From contig NC_064757.1 in NCBI RefSeq assembly GCF_011397635.1, forward strand, positions 32,525,839 through 32,589,838: a DNA stretch of 64,000 nt, written 5' to 3'. The DNA is from Epinephelus fuscoguttatus. Its lineage: Eukaryota > Chordata > Actinopteri > Perciformes > Serranidae. The notes under the pieces were generated by a model. That model was not told the DNA's origin, ran no database searches, and worked only from the letters and a program-made list of their open reading frames with translations. Of the stretch, positions 54,101 to 64,000 are shown piece by piece; position 1 is the first letter of the stretch, and every line of letters begins with the position of its first letter. Position numbers and translations under genes: made by a program.

Positions 54101-54200
54101 CTGTCAGACGTGAGTCCATGCCCTTGCTTCCTGGGAATAACTCAGAGGACTGAGCTCAGAGAGAAAACACGCCCATTTACTACTGGAACAAAGTTCACAG
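54101..54200 (-). other. acyltransferase non-coding first exon
   Basis: On the minus strand GTCTGACAG is followed by GTAAGATGAG at 54100, a good donor. The upstream limit is not visible. About 470 bp upstream of the coding start. Confidence 0.45.
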
Positions 54201-57154
54201 AGAAGCGCCCAGCAGTGCCCCCTGTGGACAGAAAGGGGAAGCGCAGACACGTGGCTCATTATTCATGTTTGATTAGGAAATACTTTTGTCCAGATTTTAT
54301 TTCATGACTGTTTCTGCTGGTGTTTGTGCGTGGCTGTTCTTTGTTGCTGGTCTTATTTCACTCATCTCAGGTCTGCCTTGCAAAGGAGAATTTGATCTCA
54401 GTGAGATTACCTTCTTAAATCTTATGATAATAAAACACAAGAAAATAAATGTAAAATATGAGCTAGTCGGTTCATTCTTGACCTTTGGAATGGCAGCATG
54501 GCAAAATCATTATTACAAGGTCCACTTACTTGTTTTTGCAGAGGTGTAGATGTCAGGAGGGATGCAGGGGACACGTCCACCTCAATATTGAGAACATGTG
54601 AATTGGTCTCCCCCAGTAAAACATGACTGTAAAGGACTTTTAATACACTGACACCATAAATTGATGTAGAAAAAGCAAAAAATGGTGCATGAAAATTCAC
54701 CAGAGGGCAGATGTTTGATGCTCAGAAATGAAACATCCTGTTTCACATGTGTGTCCCCAGAACAAGCTGGAAAGTGGTCAAGTTGTGCTGTAAGATCACT
54801 GGTGTTACTTTTAATAACCTACAGCGTCTGTATGAATGCTCAGTCTATCGCCTCAGACTCACAACATCCCCTCCATGTTGAGTTTTAGATGCTTCCATTA
54901 GGAGGTTTTGCCTCTCTGAATGTAGCACAAAGTGTTAAAGACCGTCCTTTATCCCATCTGCTATCACTCATCTTAACCAGCAGTGACCACTAATTGTCCA
55001 TGATTTAGCCCTGACAATGTGTGGTACTGGATTGTGTGATATGTATTGTACAGTCTGTTTTGTTTTACTTATGACTACTGTCTGTATCTGAAATTGCCCA
55101 TCGGGGACATTAAAGTTTTACCTTTCCTTACCAAAGTTAAAACAAAACCTACACCCCTGTATGAAAGCAATTTGCACTGAGTAAACTCTATCCACTGATG
55201 AAGATCACAGGATGTGGCTGAGAGCTCTGGAATAAAGCTGGAGAACATCTACAGACCTTGATAAGAGGTTTTTGATTTTAAAAAATATATATGTCTGTTT
55301 GTCAACTTCATGTTGCAGGTTATACTAATACATTACCTTTATTTCAGTGATCTAACTTTTCTTTTTTGGGAGTGATATAGCTAGTAATCTTCACTTTCTC
55401 TTATCATTTGAGAGTGTTGATCACTTACCCAGCTGCTAACATGCTAATACACTAACCTAAAACTGATGCATTTGGGGAAACAGTGATTCTACTGTAATAA
55501 CATGCCCCCAGACGTGTTACTCATACCACACAGGGAAACCTGATGAGGAATGTGGCCACAGTCTCTCTATGTAAAAGCCTCTCTCTCCCACCTAAGACTA
55601 ACAAAAGGTCTTGATTATTCTCCAGGTTCAGACATTTCACAGTCTGTTGCACATTACTGTAACAGGGGACTTCAGGGGGTCAGTCGGGGTAATGTCTCTG
55701 GGAATGATAAGAAGGCGGATACTTGGGTATTTGGCAGAGATGCATTTTAAAAAGAAAACTGTCTGAAGACTGATGATGCAAGTCACATCTAAAATCTTTC
55801 CTTTCATTAAAAATATGCCGTTACTTTGATTCAGCGAGACAGCTGCAATTGACACCGTGCAATTATGTGTTGTATCTTTATCCATTGTTGCAGGCAAATT
55901 GCCCAGTCGTGCGATTTTCCACCAGGTAGACATTCCAGATGTGTAGTAAAACACCAGTAACAACACACCATTTGTCCTTTAATGTCAGGGTGTGTTAGCT
56001 CCAGTAAAGCAGTGCTTGTTACTTCGAAAATAGCTGTTTTTTAAATCTTCATGTCAACACAAAGAGCTCACTGCTTCTGTTGCAAGCTGGTTTTATTGGG
56101 TCCACTTGGGGGAACACCCCAGAATGGCCCATTAGCGTTGTTATTGTTGCCCACTCTGGAAGGGGAAGGAGGGCTTTTAGGGTCGACTGAGATCGACCTT
56201 CATAATGTGTGTGTGCAATCTGTGGTTTGCAAAGTTATTTTTAGCGGGGGCCCTTCATTTTCCAAAATTATCTTCTCTTTATATTCCAAAACAGATTTTG
56301 TGAGAGACTGAGAAAATCCAACAAATGTTTCCTTGTTTAGAAGCCTTTGCACCATTATCCAGCAGTCTTGTGTGCCTTGTAAGCTGCAGGACTTTAAAAC
56401 GCTTTGTGTTAAAAATCACTGTAAATCTCAGATGTCAGACGACTCGACAGTTAAATGAGATCACTGCATTGTCTCCCTTAGACCAAGACATGAAGGAGAG
56501 GAATGTGTCATGTCTCAGCAGTCATTTAGTCACACGTAAATCTGCTCCAGGGATAAATATTAGACCTCTCAACCACAGCATTTACTGAGAGGGGGGTTAC
56601 AGCTTTCAGAGGATACGCCCCAGAAAAACCCTTTACCCTGAGCTATAACATGCCGTGGTTCACAAGGGCTTTAAATGTTTTCTGGAAATAATAAATAATG
56701 TCCCACAGAGGGGCTATTCCACAGTGCACCACTAACATCAGACACGCTTGTCTACTTTTACAGGGGAACTCAACGGAGGCTGGAAGCAGCTATAGCCAAT
56801 ATATTTAAGTGTGAAGGTATTTTTGGCGTCCAGTTCCCTTGGACCCACTATACTGCACACTAAAATCTCATTCCAGGTTGATATGAAGTGATATAAAGTC
56901 ACCGGTCCATATAGAAATCATTGTTCAAAAGCTGCAGCATATATGGAACAAACAAATATTTGTCTCCTTACCTCAAATAAAACTAAAGAATGTGTGTGTT
57001 TGCACAGGATTGGTCTGTCGTTGGACTTTTAGACCTTTTTTTCTTCACAGAATTAAGACATCTGCTAATCTAACATTTGCATTTTTCCCAATCAATACAG
57101 TATGCAAACCGATAAAAACAAAGCAAAACCATAGAACCTATTTTCTTGCTTTCT
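54201..57154. other. intergenic region, no gene seen
   Basis: The two neighbouring genes diverge here. A LINE-like tail (ATTGCCCATCGGGGACATTA, 55091-55110) is the only repeat I can point to. Open frames are short and overlap on both strands. Confidence 0.5.
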
Positions 57155-57703
57155 TCTGCTCTTGCTTGTTTAGAAATTCCATGCAGGAAAAATCCAGGAA
57201 GTAAACAAAACGTTGAAGAAGAGTACACTTACAAGATAAATGTGACACTTTCTAATGTCACAATGGAGGGACAACTGCACAGGTTGATTTTAGCGCTGCT
57301 CATCGTGGACTATATTGCTGTCATTGTTCATTTTAGTCAAACCATACAGTTTGAAAACGAGGCGCAGCTCCAACTAGAAAACAATGTTTTGATGCATTGG
57401 ATGTGCTGAATGTGCATATTAAGGCAGTACAGGAGGAGGTGCACATTAATAATCCTCCAGGACTGTAACATGGTCATGTTTAACCCAAACAATGCGTAAT
57501 GTGACTGCAGTTGGTTCAGATCGAGGTCAGAACTCGTTCTCACCACAAACGAACCGCACCAGAGTTTGTTTGTAACCGGACCGGCTGGTGCACACCTGGG
57601 TGCGATTGCTGTGTTCACACCTGCCCAAACGAACCTCACTTAAGGGGCAAACAAACTTGAGTTCGATTGAACTGAACCAAACAGGGCAGGTGTGAAAGCA
57701 TCC
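57155..57703. mobile_element. nested non-autonomous DNA element, copy 2 (truncated)
   Basis: Reverse-orientation copy of 51260-51988: it shares ATTGCTGTCATTGTTCATTT, GAGGCGCAGCTCCAACTAGA and TGCACATTAATAATCCTCCA. One end (ATCC at 57703) is preserved; the other is cut near 57155. Confidence 0.85.
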
Positions 57704-57704
57704 T

Positions 57705-57890
57705 CAGATATCTTGAGGTGAGACTTCAAGGGCCCCTTTTGAAAATGGCCATGATAATTTCTCTTCTTAACCTAAATTCCGAGCGTTATTTAGCCCCCTT
57801 CCCAACAAGCTATGTTGACGTGGTTAGTACCAATTGATGCCTTAGGTTGTCTAGTTTCACAAGATGCTACTACCTTCGCTAGCTCAAAAA
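57705..57890 (+). repeat. interspersed repeat, second copy
   Basis: Shares AGATATCTTGAGGTGAGA and TTATTTAGCCCCCTTCCC with 27380-27760. Confidence 0.7.
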
Positions 57891-58792
57891 AAATGAGCAT
57901 GCTGCAGCCTCTCAAAGACAGAAATGCTGGCCTACCTTGGCAAATGTTTTTGCTGGGGGGTTCAGAAAGAGGTCAGATATTTTACAATTACATCACTTGT
58001 ATCTGTACTCAGGTAACAGTCATTCTCATGCATTTTCATCTTGCAGCGACGAACTTTAACACAGCAGTACTCCTTACTTACTTTGTAAGTGTTGATTTTT
58101 GAGGTATTTCATCTTATCATTGCTGATATAGCTGCCATAAGTTGTGTGATTCTGGCCATACAAAAGGCTGAGGAAGTTTGGACATTTGGAAGTTTTATGA
58201 GGACACGAAAAAGGCCTATTTGAAAACTGTCTGCAGAACTGTTTATTAATTAATCAACTCTGATAAGTGGACTAATATAAACAATGCTTCTGGATGTTGT
58301 TGTTTTAAAGTCAGATTAACACTAATGTAGGCAGAGCAACACTTCCTTTTTGTATCCACAAATGTGTATCCAAAATGTTCCGCGTAATTTCCCTCATGCT
58401 TTTTTACAGAGGCAGTAAATAATCTGGTGTTAATGATGCGCCGCTGGTGCGGGACTTAATGACAAGTCTCGACACATGACGGAGCGGCTGCCTCATTCAA
58501 ATCAATGAAGCTCCTTCTTCTGTTTCCCCTCGCTCCTGCAAGGAAAGTAGACACTGGCCCAGAGAACACTCCTCCCCTCCTTCCTCCGCAGAGCCAGAGC
58601 TTTCTCCCTCTTTAAACCATGCTCAGGCTCCCAGTCCTCCTCGGTGCCTGTTTGCCTTCGTGAGGGGAGATTTCTCAGCGTGTTCATGTCATGACACAGT
58701 GCAGCGCAGGATCCAAGTGGTCGCCTCTAACGCCACTGCAACCCCGATGCCCACGACTCTTTTGCAGTGCTTTGAGTTTGGTTACATGAAAT

Positions 58793-59449
58793 ATGCGATG
58801 TTCGCAGGAGTGCCCGGTTCTTTTGCTGCTACACTTAGTTTTCATTTTGGCAGCCGGCCATGAAGAGCTCTCCGACTCTGGCAGGCTCTTCTCCCTCTTT
58901 GCAGAACAAGGTCAGTGTGGTGCAGCTATAATAGAAGCTGCATTTCTGTGCATGTATGAACTGAATGCATGACTGGGAAAGTTTGCAGGGTGCAGTGCAT
59001 GTCGATATCAGTATGCACTGAACTCAAAAGCTGTGTGATGAATAAATCACAGCAGAAAAATTATATGTTGTGTTATATATTACTCTGCAGGTCAGTTGTC
59101 CCAGTCAGATGTGTCCACTGTCCACCCAGTGAAAACCACAGCTGATGGAGACTTCATCTCCCACTCTCTGGCTCACCACATCAGGGGTGAGCGAGTCAGG
59201 CGTGACCTGCGACCCCATGGTTTGGAGGAGCAGGTTTTCTACAAGGTCAACTACAGGGGTCGCGCTTTATTGTTCAATTTGACTGCAAACAACCACCTGG
59301 TTTCAAGTGACTACATCCTGGAGAGGAGGAACGGCAGTGTCAACAGGACTGAGCATCATCGCTCTGAGGGGAACTCCTGTCACCTCCTTGGCACTGTGGA
59401 AGCTTCTGATGTGCGAGGAACTGCTGCCATCAGCACCTGTAAAGGACTG
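58793..59449 (+). CDS. ADAMTS7/12-type metalloprotease, first two coding exons
   Basis: Secreted zinc metalloprotease of extracellular matrix; only the start is in the window. Exon 1, 58793-58910, encodes a signal peptide (MRCSQECPVLLLLHLVFILA). It is preceded by an in-frame TGA at 58787, which fixes the start. Exon 2, 59091-59449, encodes the first part of the propeptide: VHPVKTTADGDFISHSL, then VFYKVNYRGRALLFNLTANN, YILERRNGS, and CHLLGTV...GTAAISTCKGL. The phase joins (G|GT). The spacing of VHPV, FNLT, the conserved Cys (cysteine-switch region of the propeptide) and the terminal CKGL pattern match ADAMTS7 and ADAMTS12, and I cannot separate the two. The donor GTAAGG at 59450 opens a large intron; the next exon (EDFFIEP-like) is not found before 64000. 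The metalloprotease and thrombospondin parts lie beyond the window. Confidence 0.85.
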
Positions 59450-61084
59450 GTAAGGCATCACACACAACAGGGCAGAAAAGTTGATTTGAACTTCTTCTTC
59501 TTCATCAAGCTGAATCCTCTAATCCACATGAAGCTTTTACTCAGTCGTCCTCCCTAAAGCTACACTGAAGGTCCTATCTCTTTGAAAATCTAGCTGCTTT
59601 GGGCAGGAGAAAGGGGGGCATCACTCAGGGGAAGCTGGTATGTGGTTTAGGCAGTCATACACCGTTGAGCAAACCCTTCCATCTGACAGTGCCCTGTGTG
59701 TTAGTTTGCCCTTCAAAGGCTTCCTGACACTATTTGCAGAACGACTGTGCTGCAGACCCGCTGACGGCTGCTGCTCCTCGGCCAACCATGAGACCCTTTC
59801 TGTCTTTCTTTGTCTCTCAGATGTTCCCTAGATACTTTCCTTCTCACTCATTCATTCACATCGCTGTGTGCGAAAACTCTCTGCAGCCCCCCTCCACCCT
59901 CGGACAGGCAGTGGTACTTTGTTCTGTGCTGAGATAGAGCGTCAGTAATAGATTTTGGCACATTTTTTATAGTCTGGAACAATGCAGTTTGACAGATGGA
60001 GAGACAGGAAATAGGGCCATACGTTTTGCTCAGAGAATTTGAGCTCCTTTTTTTTATTTTTCTTGGGCTGAAATGTTTCTAATCAAATAAATAGTTCAAC
60101 TACAAAGGATAGAGGACAGCTGGACAGCATAAAGAAAAGGGAGCAGCTCAACATAAGAAGAGCTTTAATTATGAAAAGTGACATGCACCATATGACAGTT
60201 TCTGGAGAAATGCATGGTGCACAAATGGTGTAAGAATCTGAGCTTTTAGGGCCAAATAACAGCTGCTTATAATTCACTCTTCAGCATTGTTGATGTAATA
60301 ACAGATTCATTCAATTTACACCAATATTCTGAGACAACCAAAAAAGAAGAGGTTGTGGAAAAGGAGGAACTCCTCCGCTCTGAAATGATGGGATGTGTCA
60401 GCTTTAGTCAAGAAGAATGTTTCGGTGTTCGTGTTTGATTGTGTCACAGCAGGAATGCCTCTCCTGCAGGGTCTTGCCTCCTGCTTCTCTGTTGTATTTG
60501 TGTGGGTTGCACTGCCTCTTCCTGATCTTCCAAATCTTGTAAATGCAGTTCATTTTAAAACCATCCTATGTCACTTTAAATTCCAATTATCTGCAACCTA
60601 CCGCATTTAGAGGATTTTTTTTCTCCCTGCAATCCAGAGTGCTCCAGTGTGTCCCTTCTCTCCAACCTACCAGGAAAACCACTATGATCTATTACACTGA
60701 TTTTCTGTCCTGTGGAGTTCAGTTTATAGCAGCTAAAACCACAGCAAGACCACTAAACAGCAAGACGCAGCCTCACAGATGTGGGGGGGAAACCCTGCCA
60801 GCTGCTGTGGAGGTCATTCACCCTTGGGAGGCAGATGGAGATGGACTGCCTCAAAATATAAATTCATGATAATCTTTTGTTTATATAGTGCAAGGCTTGA
60901 GTTACTAAAGGCTATAAACAAACAGGAAACATAGGGGACAGTGGAAAAAACATGACATGAGAAAGACATATGAAGTGTGGTTTACAAAGTCAGGGGGACA
61001 GTTTTTGAAATGTGATTCCTGATTCATGATGATCTGATGTGAACTGTTGTCAGTTATGTGGTGTAATCCAATAGAGCCCTCAAA
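59450..61084 (+). other. ADAMTS intron 2, no exon seen
   Basis: No propeptide or catalytic-domain exon is visible. Unique-looking sequence with no strong repeat. Confidence 0.6.
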
Positions 61085-61655
61085 TTAGGGACGAAGCTAA
61101 CCACTTGCTACTTCCGCCAAGGAAGTTGTATTTTTGGTGCCGTTTGTGCGTCTGTTTGATTGTCAGCAGGATTGCGGAAAAACTACTGGCCCAATTTTCA
61201 TAAAACTTGGTGGAAGGGTGTAGCATGGGCCAAGAATGAACCCATTTAATTTTGGATCTGAACATTGGGTGGATACACAAATAATATTTTACTTTTGCTA
61301 AACTTGTTTGCACAGCTCTCACCTCGGACATCACAAGAAAACATGAAGGTGGCTGAGCCGAAGTGGTGGCGGCTAGCAGTGCGGTTGCTAATATAGTCTG
61401 TCCCGTTGGTCCTGCCATGTTGATTAGACGCTGTTGTCAGCGGTAACAGTTGTATGAGCTCTATCTTCGCAGCCTGGGTAGTGTGTAGTGCAGAGCAGTG
61501 GTGATTAGCTAGCAAGTCGGGGGACATGACCACGAATGTGACTTAATTCTCTGCTCAGGCCTCTGCTACATCTTTACATAGCAAATAGCTGTTTGCTACA
61601 TGATCAGTTTTTTTGGCCCTGGTGGAGGTCTTTGCTCTCTGAGTGCTCTTCTAGT
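61085..61655 (+). repeat. interspersed repeat with internal insertion
   Basis: Starts with AGCAGGATTGCGGAAAAACT, ACTTGGTGGAAGGGTGTAGC and GGGCCAAGAATGAACCCATT, and ends TGGTGGAGGTCTTTGCTCTC, the two ends of a common fish repeat. The middle (about 61320-61600) is other sequence, related to 61930-62240. Confidence 0.55.
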
Positions 61656-61662
61656 TTTCTTA

Positions 61663-61862
61663 ATTTCACAGAGACCAAATTGCTAGTTTTGTCCAAATCC
61701 CAAAGATCTTGTATCTACCATTATGTAAGACAAGGAAAAAAAATCAAATGAGCAGCAGATTTTTGGCATTTTGCTTGAAAAATAGTTGAAATCATTTCTC
61801 AATCAGAATTATTTTTTTACCGATAAACTGATAGATTAGTCGACAAATCATTTCAGCTCTTA
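61663..61862. repeat. hAT-like MITE end
   Basis: TTACCGATAAACTGATAGAT, TTAGTCGACAAATCATTTCAGC is the terminal pattern of a very common fish element with TCGAT/ATCGA runs. Only one end is visible. Confidence 0.5.
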
Positions 61863-61929
61863 CTCAGATTATTGTTCCTTGAAAACATGGAGAATAAGCA
61901 AAAGGAATTGTATATGACATTCAGCTAGC

Positions 61930-62245
61930 AGCTAATGGTGCTAACAGGTCGAACAGCACCAACAATGGCAACAATGGAAATAGATGCAATGGTGTTTACA
62001 CTTTCGCAACAACTCTATTGCCATTATCAGCACTAACTGCTGTAGGAGCGCAGTGCAGAGTGGCGGTGATTAGCTAGCCAGTGGCATACACATACAGGGA
62101 CGCATATTCATTAACATGCATGCATGGCTGGACCCTATTCCACAACAGAGAAGCTTGGATTACAACACACACAGATCTACTGTGACCTCACTTTCAACAA
62201 TATCTTTATATAGCAAAGAGATGTCTGCTGTTACATTAACGTCTG
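61930..62245 (+). repeat. repeat related to 61390-61600
   Basis: Both contain GCAGAG(C/T)(A/G)G(T/C)GGTGATTAGCTAGC and a following ATCTTTA(C/T)ATAGCAAA. The two stretches look like copies of one element about 590 bp apart. Confidence 0.5.
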
Positions 62246-64000
62246 TTATAGAACCTTTTGAATAGTAAATTCAAAGATGATAATTACCCACCTCTTGTGT
62301 TGATCCAAATGATGTCAGTGCCAGCAGACACACAATTAAAAGGCTTTTGCCTTTGTTGGTGAAAGAAATTACTTAGCGATATGTTTGCACAACAGAACTT
62401 AATATGAAATAGCTACAAACGTGCTGTGAGCGCTAGCTGTGGGCAGGTGAAATGGTCTGCAACCTGATCTGTCATCTGCGTCATCTGGAGTTTATTGGGC
62501 TGAACAAAGTAAAAGAAGCCTGGCACAGAACAGGCAACAGAGCAGGATCATGACTTTTAAATGCCATAAAAGCCACAATATGGTCCCTACCACATTAGCA
62601 CCATTTGAACTCTCGCTTTTGGTTGAGAAGATGAAGTCACATGTGCTCCAACAAATCTAGCTCTGCTGCAGTGAGCCATATTTACCTTGCAGGTGATTAT
62701 GTCTTTACTAGAGTTAAACTTACCCTTCACCTTTACTATTTACTGTACATGTGAAACCGTGAAGACCAGAGTAATTGGATGCCTGTTGCCAGTGTCCTTT
62801 TTTATTCCCCTGAGAAAACCTTCAATCCCAGCAAAGCTTTCTCAGTAGAGTCTTTGGTAATCCCTGAGGCACAACACAAAGATCATGCAAGTTCAGACTT
62901 ATTACAGTGGTATTTTCCTCACTTAAATGCATGTTTCCTCGCACTATGCAGATGAAAAATGATAATGTGTTTGACCTCTGAGGAAGAAATTAGCTCACAG
63001 GCAGAATTATCTTCTGAAGTAAAAAAAAAACAAACTGAAGGCAAATGAGTATAGTGAAACCTGTAATTATGAAGAAACAGTTGTGTAAGAATATAAGCAA
63101 GTTTGTTTGCAGCAGAAAGTAGCTGTGATTAATCATATTGTGGTAATGAGCACCATCCGCCCCCACCTCTCCTTGTGTCCCACTAATCACTGCTGAGGCC
63201 ACAGGCCGTGTAACAGCAGAGACTTTATTCCAGACCCAGTTGGCCGGCACTACAAAAACCCACAGAAGCAGGAAACAGAAGTAAAGCAGTTCCACATGGC
63301 CGGTGTATTTAGAACACAGACCTGTGTTATGGTAACCTCCCCTGGCTCTGGCACCTCACACCCAAACACGCTTCCTCTAGGTCAGAGGAGGGGGATTAAT
63401 GGAGAGGAGGAGGAGAGGGGCAGGAGGTGGCAGAGGGACGAAAGGTGGCGAAAGTGCACTCCAAGGCTTTGTGAGCTGGCAGAGCATTTGGGATTTAGAG
63501 CAAAAAGTGTTGCAGAATAATCCTGTACTTTTGCTAAAATGGAAAACAAAGTCCTAGTTGGAATCCTGTCAAGTTGTCTTTGTTTGTTGAGCGCAGACAT
63601 CACACAGGATCTGTACATGGTAATTTTAGGATCACAAGTAACACCATAACCACACTGTGCAAGCAAAGCCTTGCAGTCGGCGTAGCACAGTAGGACTGCA
63701 TTTGGTATGCAGATCGTACAGATCATGCAGAGCAATGGTCTGAATGTTTGGATGGGCCTCTCTGTAGCATTCCTTCCTGGTTGATCTGCACTCCACCACC
63801 TGCTTTTCGCTGCTGGGACTCAGTTGGAAGTTTAATGGTCAGGAAAACATAAAGGAGACAGCAGGGAGACAGGATAGTAACAGAGAGCGCGTCACAGCCC
63901 GCCTCATCATTGGTTTTTGTCTGTGTTTTGTCTTGCGGTAAGATGATGCAAATGCAAAAATAAATCTTAATCTGGGAAAATGTTGATTCTGCCAAATGGA
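62246..64000 (+). other. rest of ADAMTS intron, nothing seen
   Basis: No exon, repeat or regulatory site I can support. Confidence 0.5.

Noticed and set aside
53804-54307. 167-codon open frame on the plus strand
   Set aside because: It overlaps the antisense of the acyltransferase 5' UTR exon and first intron. Its composition is low-complexity and no family is recognisable.
53804-58792. Search for a further gene between the acyltransferase and ADAMTS genes
   Set aside because: Open frames are short, overlap on both strands and lack splice signals that join in phase.
59640-59937. Further ADAMTS exon after 59449
   Set aside because: Cys-rich open frames here show no propeptide or catalytic motif and no acceptor in the right phase.

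Overview
The window is nuclear DNA from a ray-finned fish, most likely a percomorph-type teleost. Genes have many short exons with GT/AG junctions, introns are mostly 0.1-3 kb, and repeats are of teleost type (Tc1, BEL/Pao, L2 and RTE-like LINE tails, tRNA-derived SINEs, many short TTAA-flanked MITEs, long GT tracts). Nothing prokaryotic is present.

Layout. 1-3.6 kb: broken BEL/Pao retroelement with its 3' LTR, followed directly by a Tc1 remnant and a LINE tail. 4.3-11.2 kb (+): leukaemia inhibitory factor receptor (lifr) from its Ig-like domain to the stop codon; the first cytokine-receptor module and signal peptide are not in the window. 14.9-18.2 kb (-): a four-exon gene for a 99-residue single-pass membrane protein I do not recognise. 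18.6-20.2 kb (-): nearly whole Tc1 transposon with one frameshift. 23.0-26.4 kb (-): ykt6, complete. 31.2-35.5 kb (+): gck (glucokinase), complete, ten coding exons. 36.8-39.2 kb (+): myl7 (atrial/cardiac myosin regulatory light chain), complete, with a compact cardiac-looking promoter. 41.9-44.0 kb (+): a four-exon gene for a 111-residue protein ending in the prenylation motif CVLL, with an RFX-type X-box about 200 bp upstream. 44.9-54.2 kb (-): a GPAT3-like glycerol-3-phosphate acyltransferase, 13 coding exons, its introns loaded with MITEs. 58.8 kb to the end (+): first two coding exons of an ADAMTS7/12-type metalloprotease whose remainder lies beyond the window.

ykt6-gck-myl7 are neighbours as in mammals (MYL7-GCK-YKT6), so this is a conserved block. 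The genes do not form one pathway: gck (hepatic glucose phosphorylation) and the acyltransferase (first step of glycerolipid synthesis) are both metabolic, but adjacency is not evidence of joint regulation.

I see no CRISPR, operon, or clearly new multi-gene system. The most interesting items are the small prenylated protein with an X-box (possible ciliary gene), the unnamed small membrane protein, and three genes whose 3' splice sites abut long UG repeats. Exon limits were read by eye from splice consensus, reading phase and family similarity; no alignment was run.
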